Positions 28,893-38,031 of a stretch of 64,000 nucleotides of DNA are shown here, one piece after another (position 1 is the stretch's first letter; each line of letters opens with the position of its first letter). The notes beneath the pieces were generated by a model. The model saw only the letters and a program-made list of their open reading frames with translations. It ran no database searches and was not told where the DNA came from. A program made the position numbers and the translations under genes. This stretch comes from Thermoguttaceae bacterium (lineage in GTDB: Bacteria; Planctomycetota; Planctomycetia; Pirellulales; Thermoguttaceae): the NCBI GenBank assembly GCA_025060325.1, contig JANXBW010000022.1:9304-73303 (forward strand), read 5' to 3'.

Positions 28893-29930
28893 TTAAAACT
28901 CGCTGGCGGTCTCGCCGCCGGATCGGGTGGCTACATACCGCCACACCAATAAGTCGATGGTGTTAGACACAAACCGGACGGATCCATCGGCCAGGCCCAC
29001 GTTGACTCCCCCAGGATGGAGGCTCCGAGCGCCCGCGAAAGCTCGGGCGGCACTCGGCGTCCACCATGCGCTGCCCCCAATACTCGTACACGGACCTCGA
29101 TAGTCGGTATCCCCTCGATCCCGCGGGCAGGGCCCTATGATCCTGTCGGGAGCAGTGGAGTTGGGGGTGATCGCATGACTGTACAGAGCCCCACCCATGT
29201 TTCCGTAAATGATTGAACCGATTGGACCGCCCCAACCGGTAATAGTCGGCACTAATCCTTCAGATACCATCGCTGTGTTTGAGGTGCCATCGGTAATATC
29301 GGCCATTCTTGTCCCACGGGTAGGTATAGCCGCGTTAAGGTCGAAGCTTTGTCCAGAAACTACACTGAACACTCCTCGTCCCCATGGACCGGCGGTCCCG
29401 TCCTGCACATCCTGTCCGTACATATCACCCGAGCCAACACAACCTCGGTAGTTACCCCGCCAGAAGCCATAAGCGCTCGTATTTAGCTCGTTCCCGAATG
29501 GCCCACCTGAGGAAGGACAGTACCACGTCGGAATCTGCGTGTGCCGAGCTTCACGCAACCGCTGATCATCCCCTATAGGGCCATTAGGGCCGGGATACTG
29601 ATTGGGGTCGCCCGGGTTTCGCCGAAGCGGCAGCGTTTAATACCTTTCGTAAAGTGATTGCTGCTCGATAAACGGCAAAATCAGCTCCGTCCAAGTGTAT
29701 GTGTCCCACATGTCGTACTTACGGGCATAAGGAAACTCATTAGGTCGGTCGTGAAAGTTATGACAAGCTAACACCAACTGCTTAATGTTATTAACGCACT
29801 GGGAACGTCAGGCAGCTTATCTGGCCGCTTGCACCGCCGGTAACAAAAGTGCAATCAGGATACCAATAATCGCGATGACAACTAAAAGCTCAACAAGGGT
29901 AAATGCTTTCTTGAACCGATACCTCTTCAT
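28893..29930 (-). pseudogene. DUF1559 prepilin-like protein interrupted by three in-frame stops
   Basis: The frame from the ATG at 29930 (GGGAG eight bases upstream) gives [20 protein letters not shown], a perfect type IV prepilin N-terminus, and continues without frameshift to the DUF1559 C-terminus with HPGGVNVGLADGSVRFVSNT. Three codons are stops: TAA at 29817-29819 and TGA at 29808-29810, inside what should be AAREAARRSQC, and TAA at 29637-29639 after LYERY. Between the stops the family sequence is well kept (CVNNIKQLVLACHNFHD, TYTWTELILPFIEQQSLY). So the gene carries nonsense changes but no indel across about 346 codons. DUF1559 proteins are exported pseudopilin-like proteins of unknown role, present in dozens of copies in planctomycetes. 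Recent inactivation or base-call errors are the likeliest explanations; readthrough is possible but unsupported. Confidence 0.85.
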
Positions 29931-30543
29931 CACCACTACTCCCAAAACAGAGCCACGCTTACCAAGCACTGTTAGAGAAGGCCTCGCACCCAACCCCCTA
30001 AAAGAACGTTTTGAGAATCTCTCGGGGGACTCTTTGTCAACTGCCATTACAACCTAACGCGCCCACGGGTCATCAAGCGATTTGATCTCACCCCTTGGAA
30101 ACGACCCATCTTATGCCACCTTAAACCCCTAGTCGCTGTTGTTGATTGGCTGATTCTCCAAGGAATCACCTAGTAGGAAACCACCAAAGCACAGTAGGCC
30201 AACGCCAATTCCTTACAACTTAAGGGGGATTCATTCGCCCCTTTTTCGGAGGAATCAATGAATGCGTTCCCCCACCATAGCGCTGGGAACTACCTCTTAA
30301 CCACAAGCATAAGGACCCGGCGTATTGCTGCCCCCCGTGCCCCTCGAATTACCGCAACAGAACTAATTAATCCGGGTTTGCGAAACAACCGGCGAGCACC
30401 GAGGGGTCAATACTATCGGCAGCTTGCTCCCAGACATTCGAGGCACGTTACAAGGCACGGAAAAGCCAATCCACCTGCCCAGAACTAAGGCGCCTGCGAT
30501 TTGAACGTCGGCCAGCCGCTATGCAATCCACATGAACTTTGCC
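29931..30543. other. Gap upstream of the DUF1559 pseudogene
   Basis: 613 bp, noticeably more AT-rich than the neighbourhood on reading. It holds the pseudogene's ribosome-binding site and no supported gene. Confidence 0.4.
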
Positions 30544-32178
30544 TCAAGACTGTCCCCGCGCTTCCCATTCTAAAATCGCTGCTACAAGGCCGGGGATCGT
30601 GTACTGACGGGCTTCGGCCGTGGGTTCAAAGCCAAGTTCTCGTAATGTGCCTGAGGTAACCGGACTGATGCTGGCCAGCTTAGCTGTCCTCAACTTCTCC
30701 CCGAACATCCGTACCACGGAGCGGGCGATAGAAGAACTAGTAATCGTCACCCAGTGGATTCTTTGGGCCTCAAAAGCTTGGACAACGTGAGGATCCGGGT
30801 GGGTTACATCTTCGCTTGTATACACAGCGATCTGGTGGACGACCGCTCCTGATGAGGAAAGAATCTCGGCCAAAACGGGGCGCCCCCGGCTGGCCCGCAC
30901 AAGTAGGACCCGTGGCCGATTGGGAAGGCGAGCCAACACCCCAGCCAACTCCTGACCCAACACTTCCGAACGGTACTGGCTAGGCACAAGATCGGCCCTC
31001 AAGAAGTGGCGCTCCAGCTCTCGGGCAGTACCGGGCCCAATGGCCGCGATCCGCACTTTTCCAAAAGATCTCCCATCCCTGCCTTTTTGCCTCAGCCGGC
31101 CAAGGAAATACCGGACACCGTTGACGCTTGTAAACACGATCCAGTCATAACCATCAAGCTCCTCAATTGCCTGGTCAACCGGCGTCCAGTCCGGCGGCTC
31201 GGAGATCTTGATAGCGGGGCAGGATAGCACCTCGGCGCCAAGCTCGGCTAACAGTGCCACCAGCTGATCGCCCTCCTCTTCTGGCCGAGTAACCAAGATC
31301 CGCCTGCCGAAAAGAGGTCGGTTCTCAAACCACGATCTGCTTGGCATCCGGTCCACACACTGACCAATGACCACAACCGCAGGGCCACGAACATGGTGAG
31401 ATCGCACGGTGCTCGCCAAATCACCGAGTCGGCACCGGATAAGTTGCTGATCCGGCCAACCCGCCCGGCAGACGATAGCCACCGGCGTCGAAGGCGCAAG
31501 CCCGCCCCGAAGAAGCTCCCACGCCCACTCAGTGACAATCGCTTCGCCCATGTACACAACTACGGTGCCCGAAAACTGCCCTAGCTGCCGGAAGTCAACG
31601 GGCACCCCCTGCTTTGCCGGGCGGTCATTTGCCACCGCCAAGACCACCGCCGAGCTTGTCTCAACATCGGTGAGGGCGATTTCCGCGTAGGCTGCTGCAG
31701 CAAGCTCCGGTGGGATACCGGGGACAATTTCGTACGGGATATTTCCCTTCCGCAGGGCCTCAAGCTCGTCCGTGTGACCAGCGAAAACTTCCGGACAGCC
31801 GGCCTTAAGCCTTAGCACCACCTTTCCCGCTTGGGCAGCGGTAACCATCTCCTTGACTGCCTCAGCCCGGCCTAACACCTTCACGCTGAGCGAAGCTGCC
31901 AAAGAGGTAGTCATTTCGTCCACAAAGCTAAAGTCGGGATCGTCGCCAAGGCAAACCACTTGGGTACCAGGCCGAAGGTACTCCAAAAGCCGTGGATGAA
32001 CCAACCGGTCGACAATAACCACGTCAGCCTTTTGAAGACAGCTCAAACCGCGAAGGGTCATCAACGCTGGATCACCCGGGCCTGCACCAACAATGTAGAC
32101 CTTTCCGGAGGCAACACCCACCGGCTGAGTGCCGGAGTCACTCGGCCCAGGCTGCCACTCGTGTGTGCCTGTGTTCAT
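30544..32178 (-). CDS. hemD: Uroporphyrinogen-III methyltransferase/synthase fusion (CobA-HemD), divergent CobA half
   Basis: The 544-residue protein fuses a SUMT/CobA-like SAM methyltransferase (about 30-265) to uroporphyrinogen-III synthase (about 285-544). The first half has VYIVGAGPGDPALMTLRGL and IVDRLVHPRLLEYL. However, the usual GKR-GHH-PQ stretch is missing and the GGDPFVFGRG motif reads AGCPEVFAGH. The HemD half is typical: RRILVTRPEEEGDQLVALLA, WIVFTSVNGVRYFLGRL, RIAAIGPGTARELE, VLLVRASRGRPVLAEIL and WVTITSSSIARSVVRMFG. I chose the ATG at 32178; the frame stays open 113 codons further upstream without family similarity. HemD closes the tetrapyrrole ring for heme or siroheme; the methyltransferase half may be weak or inactive. 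No other heme gene is adjacent. Confidence 0.88.
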   Translation of the reverse strand: MNTGTHEWQPGPSDSGTQPVGVASGKVYIVGAGPGDPALMTLRGLSCLQKADVVIVDRLVHPRLLEYLRPGTQVVCLGDDPDFSFVDEMTTSLAASLSVKVLGRAEAVKEMVTAAQAGKVVLRLKAGCPEVFAGHTDELEALRKGNIPYEIVPGIPPELAAAAYAEIALTDVETSSAVVLAVANDRPAKQGVPVDFRQLGQFSGTVVVYMGEAIVTEWAWELLRGGLAPSTPVAIVCRAGWPDQQLIRCRLGDLASTVRSHHVRGPAVVVIGQCVDRMPSRSWFENRPLFGRRILVTRPEEEGDQLVALLAELGAEVLSCPAIKISEPPDWTPVDQAIEELDGYDWIVFTSVNGVRYFLGRLRQKGRDGRSFGKVRIAAIGPGTARELERHFLRADLVPSQYRSEVLGQELAGVLARLPNRPRVLLVRASRGRPVLAEILSSSGAVVHQIAVYTSEDVTHPDPHVVQAFEAQRIHWVTITSSSIARSVVRMFGEKLRTAKLASISPVTSGTLRELGFEPTAEARQYTIPGLVAAILEWEARGQS

Positions 32179-32677
32179 AACCTGGCCTCGGTCAGAAGGT
32201 ATCGGGAAACTTCTCAAGTCCTTTCCGATACCAATGGGGAATCCCCCATTACCCATGTGGGTTGCGTTTTCGCAAATTGCCGGAAGCGCTAGTAGTCGTC
32301 CCAACAACAAGCTGTTGTAGTCCCCTACAGTGAGCGGCGGCGACCATGCATTTGGGATTCTTTGACCCGGTGCCTGGCCTCGGCAATTCTCAATTTCCCT
32401 ATCTTGCTTGCTGGTGGCCGAAAAACCCCTAAAATCTACGGAACAAGCTGGGCGGAGTTTACTTCGAAGGACCGAACCCTCGCGCAATTTTCTCCCCCGC
32501 AAAGCTCCGTGCGACAAATCTTTGAGCCGTCTGTTGCTTCAGGCATATCTTACAGGCTGCTCCGGAGATTTGTAAACTTTTTGCAGGCAACGAGGGGCAT
32601 AGTGCCGCAAACCACCACCCGGATAAATCTTCCTCAATCAATCAGCCGCAAAAGGAGCATTGATCTTGGAGCGACCT
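32179..32677. other. Gap between divergent genes
   Basis: About 500 bp between the divergent CobA-HemD and beta-helix genes. The frame of the former stays open through most of it, but I see no sign that it is translated. AAAGGAG at about 32651 and GGAG at about 32668 belong to the start region of the beta-helix gene. Confidence 0.4.
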
Positions 32678-34828
32678 ATGGGTGACTGGAGCGATTATCG
32701 ACACTGGCACAGCGCCAGCTCCCTATTGGCTGTTTTTGCGATCCTCCTACTAAATCCGTGGGCAAAGGGCGAAGTGCCGAAAGCAGACTTTTATGTCTCG
32801 CTAGAAGGGAATGACGCATGGAGTGGTCGGCTCCCTGCACCAACTGGCGACCGAACCGACGGTCCCTTTGCTACCCTGGAGCGGGCCCAGGAAGCAGTGC
32901 GGACGCTCAGGAGAGAGCTCTCCCAGCCGCGGGAAATTCGCGTGCTTCTTCGCGGCGGTGTGTATCGTATCGCAAAACCCATTACCTTCAGTCCGGAGGA
33001 CTCGGGCAGCGAGCAAGCACCGGTTGTTTACGCCGCTTATCCTGGCGAAAAACCGGTCATCTCTGGGGCAGTAGAAATCAAGCGTTGGGAGCCGATTCAA
33101 GGGACACCGCTGTGGCGAGCTGTCCTGCCCGAACTTCCCCCGAGCGTAAATGAGGTCCGCCAGCTTTTTATCAACGGCCGACGCGCCACCGTAGCGCGAA
33201 CGCCAAACGAGGGTCAGACATTTCGCACCGCGGGCCCTGCCAAGAACTATCCTCGGACCGAAGCAGCCCGACGGGACGTGGAGACAAGAATCGCCTTTTT
33301 CTTTCAGGAGGGTCAGATCAACGACTGGCCAGATCGGCATCAGGCGGTGGCTGTTGTCTACCATAGCTGGACCAGTTCCCGGCATAAGATTGCTCACGTT
33401 GATTTCAAGAACCGGCTCCTTCGCTTCACCGCGACCTCCCGCTGGCCAATGGGCTGGTGGGAAAGAAATCAACGATATTACGTAGAGGGGATACGCGAGG
33501 CTTTAGACGCCCCCGGTGAATGGTACCTGGATCAGGCCGCACACCAGATCCTTTACTGGCCGCGCGATAACGAGAACATGTCAACTGTATGTGCAGAAGC
33601 ACCGGTCGTGCAAGAAATTCTACGGGTGGAAGGTTCCCCGGAAACTGGTCGGCCGGTGGCTTATCTCCGGTTTGAGGGGCTTTCCTTTTCTCACACGGAC
33701 TGGCGGATGCCGGAAGCAGAGCCGGTTGACGGCCAGGCGGCATCCTTTTTGACCACAGCCGCCCTTCATTTTCGGGGTGCACGATATTGTCAACTAATCC
33801 GCTGTGAGATTGCCCATACTGGTTCCTATGCTCTATGGTTTGACCGCGGCACCAAGTACTGCCGTGCCGAGCAGTGCCATTTGTTCGATCTGGGAGCAGG
33901 TGGCGTCCGGATCGGCGAAGACGTCTTGCCGAAGGAGCCGGAGCTTCAGGCCAGCAATAACGAAGTGTACAACTGTTTTATCCACGATGGTGGCAAGGTC
34001 TACCACGGCGCTGTGGGCGTCCTTATCGGGCAAAGTTCGCATAACCGTGTCGCTCATTGCGAAATTTGCGACTTCTTCTACACGGGCGTCTCCGTCGGAT
34101 GGAGCTGGGGTTATGCCCCCAGTAGCGCTAACCATAACATCATAGAATTTAATCACATCCACCACCTGGGCTGGGGCGAGCTGAGCGATATGGGTGGCGT
34201 GTACACGCTTGGGATATCACCGGGCACCATCATCCGGGGCAATATCATTCACGACATCCTTTCCTACGACTACGGCGGTTGGGGACTTTATACCGACGAA
34301 GGTTCAAGCTACATTCTCCTAGAAAAGAATCTGGTCTATCGCGTTAAAGACGGGGCTTTTCATCAACATTATGGGCGAGAGAATCTCGTTCGTAATAACA
34401 TCCTGGCCCTTTCCGCAACGTATGCCCAGGTCCGCCGCACGCGAGAGGAAGGGCACATTTCCTTTACGCTTGAGGGTAATATCTTCTTTAGCCGAGGTGT
34501 CCCCATGCTGGGCGGTGCGTGGTCAAACGGGAACTTCCGGCTCCAAAACAATTTGTATTGGGACGAAAAAGGTGAGCCAAAGTTCCCCGGGGGCTTATCC
34601 TTTGCCGAGTGGCAGGCTCGGGGATTTGATGCCGGATCGATTGTGGCAGACCCCAAATTTGTCAACATATCGGCCTATGATTTTCGGCTAGCGGAAGATT
34701 CTCCCGCATGGAAGCTAGGCTTCGAGCCACTTGAGCTCAATAAGGCGGGCCTTGTCGGCCCCGAAGAGTGGCGCACATTGCCGCTGCAAGTCGGTCGCCC
34801 TCGGCTTCGCTTACCGGGGGAGGAATGA
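32678..34828 (+). CDS. Secreted right-handed parallel beta-helix protein (possible GH141-like)
   Basis: The 716-residue protein starts with a signal peptide (SLLAVFAILLLNPWAKG, about 14-30). The first domain, ADFYVSLEGNDAWSGRLPAP and on through LLRGGVYRIAKPITFSPEDS, is the opening seen in many exported polysaccharide-active beta-helix proteins, including GH141 members. The rest is a parallel beta-helix with repeats such as CHLFDLGAGGVRIGED, NEVYNCFIHDGGKVYHGAVG, NIIEFNHIHHLGWGELSDMG and VRNNILALSATY. It probably binds or cleaves plant or algal polysaccharide outside the cytoplasm. I chose the ATG at 32678 (GGAG six bases upstream); a TTG at 32660 is possible. It lies 200 bp before a URO-D-family gene. 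The GH141 assignment is tentative. Confidence 0.85.
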   Translation: MGDWSDYRHWHSASSLLAVFAILLLNPWAKGEVPKADFYVSLEGNDAWSGRLPAPTGDRTDGPFATLERAQEAVRTLRRELSQPREIRVLLRGGVYRIAKPITFSPEDSGSEQAPVVYAAYPGEKPVISGAVEIKRWEPIQGTPLWRAVLPELPPSVNEVRQLFINGRRATVARTPNEGQTFRTAGPAKNYPRTEAARRDVETRIAFFFQEGQINDWPDRHQAVAVVYHSWTSSRHKIAHVDFKNRLLRFTATSRWPMGWWERNQRYYVEGIREALDAPGEWYLDQAAHQILYWPRDNENMSTVCAEAPVVQEILRVEGSPETGRPVAYLRFEGLSFSHTDWRMPEAEPVDGQAASFLTTAALHFRGARYCQLIRCEIAHTGSYALWFDRGTKYCRAEQCHLFDLGAGGVRIGEDVLPKEPELQASNNEVYNCFIHDGGKVYHGAVGVLIGQSSHNRVAHCEICDFFYTGVSVGWSWGYAPSSANHNIIEFNHIHHLGWGELSDMGGVYTLGISPGTIIRGNIIHDILSYDYGGWGLYTDEGSSYILLEKNLVYRVKDGAFHQHYGRENLVRNNILALSATYAQVRRTREEGHISFTLEGNIFFSRGVPMLGGAWSNGNFRLQNNLYWDEKGEPKFPGGLSFAEWQARGFDAGSIVADPKFVNISAYDFRLAEDSPAWKLGFEPLELNKAGLVGPEEWRTLPLQVGRPRLRLPGEE

Positions 34829-35031
34829 TCATCCCGACCGGAGCCTGCAAGCTCATCCCCCGGACAGCGCAGAGCCTCTGCGACAAGGCCGGCTGGAGAC
34901 GTGTCGGCCCAGGGGTATCACCCGGGTTCTCTCGATTTCCTGTGCCCCTGGCGTACCTGTACATTTCAGCGGGAAAGGCACACCTGCGCGAAAAGTGCGC
35001 CAAAATAAAAACTGGCGGAAGGTGTTGGCTG

Positions 35032-36027
35032 ATGACCTCTCGCGAGATTGTCCGCCGAGCGATTCACTTTCAGGCCCCGCCCAGGCTCCCCTTTTGGCAG
35101 CATGAGGTGGACTTTGCCCCAGATGACGTGTGGGACATCTGGGAGATGGACCGGGCAGAGGCTGGCTGGTTCTTCGGTCAACCAGGCTATGACGACTGGG
35201 GCTGCCGATGGCATCGCACCGAAATCAAAAACATGGGGGCAGTCGTTGAACATCCCCTTGCTGATTGGTCCCGCTGGCCGGAGTACCGCCCACCCAATCC
35301 CCGCAATCCGTTTTACTTCGAGCGGATTGAACCGCTGCTTGATCAGGCTGGTGATCGCTATGTGGTGGTGACTTGCCACTTCAACTTAATCGAGCGGGCA
35401 CACATGCTCCGCGGCATGGCGGCATTCATGGAAGATCTGGCCGTAGCGCCAGAGCGCGCTCAAGCACTCCTGGAGATGATCCTTTCTTTCAAGCTGGAAT
35501 TACTGGACGAACTTTCGCGACGCTTTGGCGGGGCGATCGACGGTATCTTCCTAACCGACGACTGGGGTACTCAACGGGGACCGTTTATCAGTCCGAGGAT
35601 GTTCGCTCAATTTTTCGCTGACCGATATCGCCAGCTTTTTTCGGCGATTCACTCCCATGGGTGGGACGTAATTCTCCACAGCTGCGGGCGAATTAATGTG
35701 CTAGTGCCCCGACTGATCGAACTTGGTGTTGACGTTCTTAACATGCAACAACCACGGGCATATGGTCTAGTGGAGTTTGGCCAGGAATTTCGCGGCAAGG
35801 TGTGTTTCCTCACCACGGTGGACATTCAGGCAACTTTGCCGACAAATGACGAACAAGCAGTTCGAGAGGAGGCCCGACTTCTTGTGGAGAATTGGAGCAC
35901 GCCGGCCGGCGGGTTTATTGTGTTTAACTACGGGGACGCCGCGGCCCTCGGCGCTTCGCCGGAAATGACCCGGGTCATGTTCGACGAGTTTGTCAAACTC
36001 CAAGACTTTTGGCTTCAGCGTCGCTAA
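35032..36027 (+). CDS. Uroporphyrinogen decarboxylase (URO-D) superfamily protein
   Basis: The 331-residue protein belongs to the URO-D superfamily, which includes HemE and corrinoid/CoM methyltransferases such as MtaA. It starts MTSREIVRRAIHFQAPPRLP, with a GGAAGG ribosome-binding site. It shows GIFLTDDWGTQRGPFISPRM (about 175) and WDVILHSCGRINVLVPRLIE (about 215), the HxCG-type zinc or corrinoid-methyltransferase motif, then GVDVLNMQQPRAYGLVEFG. The open frame extends 88 codons upstream but overlaps the previous gene and shows no family similarity. True HemE is unlikely because its substrate-binding N-terminal RQAGR motif is absent. A methyltransferase-like role in sugar or methoxy-compound catabolism is inference. 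Confidence 0.86.
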   Translation: MTSREIVRRAIHFQAPPRLPFWQHEVDFAPDDVWDIWEMDRAEAGWFFGQPGYDDWGCRWHRTEIKNMGAVVEHPLADWSRWPEYRPPNPRNPFYFERIEPLLDQAGDRYVVVTCHFNLIERAHMLRGMAAFMEDLAVAPERAQALLEMILSFKLELLDELSRRFGGAIDGIFLTDDWGTQRGPFISPRMFAQFFADRYRQLFSAIHSHGWDVILHSCGRINVLVPRLIELGVDVLNMQQPRAYGLVEFGQEFRGKVCFLTTVDIQATLPTNDEQAVREEARLLVENWSTPAGGFIVFNYGDAAALGASPEMTRVMFDEFVKLQDFWLQRR

Positions 36028-36070
36028 GGCTGCCTAATAAAAGGATAATTCCGTCAATGGGGTAATTGCC

Positions 36071-37099
36071 CTAGGTTCTCCCCTCAAGTAGCCGCCTCGC
36101 GTTCTCTTCCGCAATGGCCTTCAAGGTTTGGCCTTCAACCGCCGATTCCCGCAGCTTAAGGAGGGCACTTAGGAAATAAAAACGCGGAAAGTAGGAACCA
36201 AACAAAATGCGCTCAACTGGCACGTGCTGAAGGAGGTTCGCCACCCCGCCGACACCTTCCTGCCAGGCAATGTCAACAAACACCACACCCGACGCAACAA
36301 TTTTCGCCAATACCGGCAGCGGTGTGACTCGTTGGGCATTAAGCAGAATAAGCCGCAGGTTTTTAACTCGCGGAATAACGTCAACAAGGGGGCGGGGATC
36401 CACCATGGGGATTTTAAGTGCCGGGTGAACAGTCCGCTCATCTTCCGCCATAAGCACAAGCTGGACCAATAGTCCTGCTGCCGAGGCCTTGTGCAAAAGC
36501 GCAATAAGCTCCGGATCATCTAGCGCGTATCCGTGAAAATCCGGATGCAGGCGAATACCGGGGGCCTTCAGATCTTCTGCCGCTTGACGTAGGTCTTCCT
36601 CCCAATCGGGTAGCTTGGGATTGATAGCTGGGAACGGGATCAGCACTTCACTGGACCGGCGACACCGATCGACCAATCTCTTGTTGACAGCACGCAGATC
36701 CCGGTGAAGAAGTGCCTCGAAGCTACCTGTCCACGCCTGCACCACGCCGTGCGTGCGAAGTTTCCCGACAAGCCGATCTGGCTCCGCAAATGCCAACCTG
36801 CGGAATGGCCAGTCCGAAACGTATACGTTAACGTCAACAATTCTTTCCGGCGGTTGCCAAGAGTCAGGCGCCGCCTCCGCCGCCCCGCACGCCACCGTCT
36901 CCCAACTTCCTGGGGCCAAGCTAAGAGAAAGGGCGGCGCCGCTCCCCGCGGCAAGGTTTTGAAGAAGAGCCCTCCGCCCCATTGTGCCCTTAGATGTCTT
37001 CTCCACTGGAGGAGCACGATCATCGATTCTCGGCCGGGCAAGTACTTTTCGTCGATAAGTTGCAAAGTCCCTACGTGAAGTGATCTCTTTCGCGCTCAT
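36071..37099 (-). CDS. Tat-exported amidohydrolase-2 family protein
   Basis: The 342-residue protein has an N-terminal extension and a Tat-like signal (GRRALLQNLAAGSGAALSLSLA, about 41-62). A TIM-barrel amidohydrolase domain of the PF04909 type follows, with RIVDVNVYVSDWPFRR where active enzymes have HxH, GIRLHPDFHGYAL, LVQLVLMAEDERTVHP and ERILFGSYFPRFYFLSALLK. The usual metal ligand pair HxH reads NVYV, so the metal site is incomplete and activity is doubtful. The ATG at 37099 has GAGGA six bases upstream. The next gene upstream on the same strand is a related amidohydrolase with an intact HVH, so the two probably act in one pathway, or the first is a non-catalytic partner. Confidence 0.85.
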   Translation of the reverse strand: MSAKEITSRRDFATYRRKVLARPRIDDRAPPVEKTSKGTMGRRALLQNLAAGSGAALSLSLAPGSWETVACGAAEAAPDSWQPPERIVDVNVYVSDWPFRRLAFAEPDRLVGKLRTHGVVQAWTGSFEALLHRDLRAVNKRLVDRCRRSSEVLIPFPAINPKLPDWEEDLRQAAEDLKAPGIRLHPDFHGYALDDPELIALLHKASAAGLLVQLVLMAEDERTVHPALKIPMVDPRPLVDVIPRVKNLRLILLNAQRVTPLPVLAKIVASGVVFVDIAWQEGVGGVANLLQHVPVERILFGSYFPRFYFLSALLKLRESAVEGQTLKAIAEENARRLLEGRT

Positions 37100-37230
37100 G
37101 ATCGTCCTCGAAGACACAGAGCCACGGTCATCCTGCCAACGAAAAACTATTTTACCTCTTGCTGGCAGGAACACTTGTCCTACCGTCGGGACTTAACAGC
37201 CAGCAAGCTCAGTCAATTGTCGACATTTTC

Positions 37231-38031
37231 TCATGTGTCTACATGGATACCCTTTCGACGCAGGCAGGGGGCCAGCAGCCGCTTAAGGTTCCCCGCCAAG
37301 ATGAGTTGCTTCGCCTCCTCCGGGATATCGGCATCAAGCACTTTGGCCAGTTGTGAGGCAAAACTTCGCCCGCCGGCATCACTTGCGTAGATGACCCGGG
37401 CAGCCCCTAATTCCCGCACAGCCATCTCGGTGACCCCGCTTGTCGGATCGAAGCCGCAAAGCTCGGCGAAGATATTGGCATAGGGCCGAAAAGTCCGAAT
37501 GCCCAGCTCCCATTGGGCCCCACTATGGGCAGCAATAAAACGGGCTTGTGGATGCCGGGCCGCCAGCTGGGCAAGGTCCTGGGGGGTTGACTCACCTGGC
37601 AGATTGCCCGTCACCTTGAGGTAGGTGTGTTGAAGAATCACCAAATCCAGTTCGATTGCCCGAGTAACAAGGGGATCAAGAAGTGGCGAGTGACACCGCT
37701 CGGCCACCCACAGCTTTATTCCCACCATCGGCCCGCGGACCACACAGCGGTCGATCTCGGCCAAAGATTCCTCGGGATACTTCGGATTGACGTACACGAA
37801 TCCAAACGCCCGATCGGGGAAAGCCTCAATCGCCCGAAGCACATCATCATTTTGGCGGCGAAGTTCCTCTGGCTGGGGATCATAAACCCATCGCATCCCC
37901 ATAAAGACGCACAATCGGCTAATGCCCATGCGGTCCGCGAACTCAATAAGCCGCCTTAGCCGCTCCTGCGGGGTGTCCCCGGGAACACCGGACAAGTGAA
38001 CGTGCGCATCCCAGATTTCAAAGTTCGTCAT
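37231..38031 (-). CDS. Amidohydrolase-2 family metal-dependent hydrolase
   Basis: The 266-residue cytoplasmic protein begins MTNFEIWDAHVHLSGVPGD with the intact HxH metal motif (HVH). It continues with GFVYVNPKYPEESLAEID, MVGIKLWVAERCHSPLLDP (the KLW site of the family), LVILQHTYLKV, ARFIAAHSGAQWELGIRTFR and RVIYASDAGGRSFASQLAKVL, with the final metal ligand Asp in YASD. GAGGA lies five bases before the ATG at 38031. Members cleave or decarboxylate cyclic or aromatic substrates; the substrate is unknown. It is about 130 bp upstream of the exported homologue on the same strand. Confidence 0.9.
   Translation of the reverse strand: MTNFEIWDAHVHLSGVPGDTPQERLRRLIEFADRMGISRLCVFMGMRWVYDPQPEELRRQNDDVLRAIEAFPDRAFGFVYVNPKYPEESLAEIDRCVVRGPMVGIKLWVAERCHSPLLDPLVTRAIELDLVILQHTYLKVTGNLPGESTPQDLAQLAARHPQARFIAAHSGAQWELGIRTFRPYANIFAELCGFDPTSGVTEMAVRELGAARVIYASDAGGRSFASQLAKVLDADIPEEAKQLILAGNLKRLLAPCLRRKGIHVDT

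Noticed and set aside
34768-35031. Upstream extension of the URO-D gene giving 88 more residues
   Set aside because: It overlaps the beta-helix gene, has no family similarity, and a good ribosome-binding site precedes the ATG at 35032.
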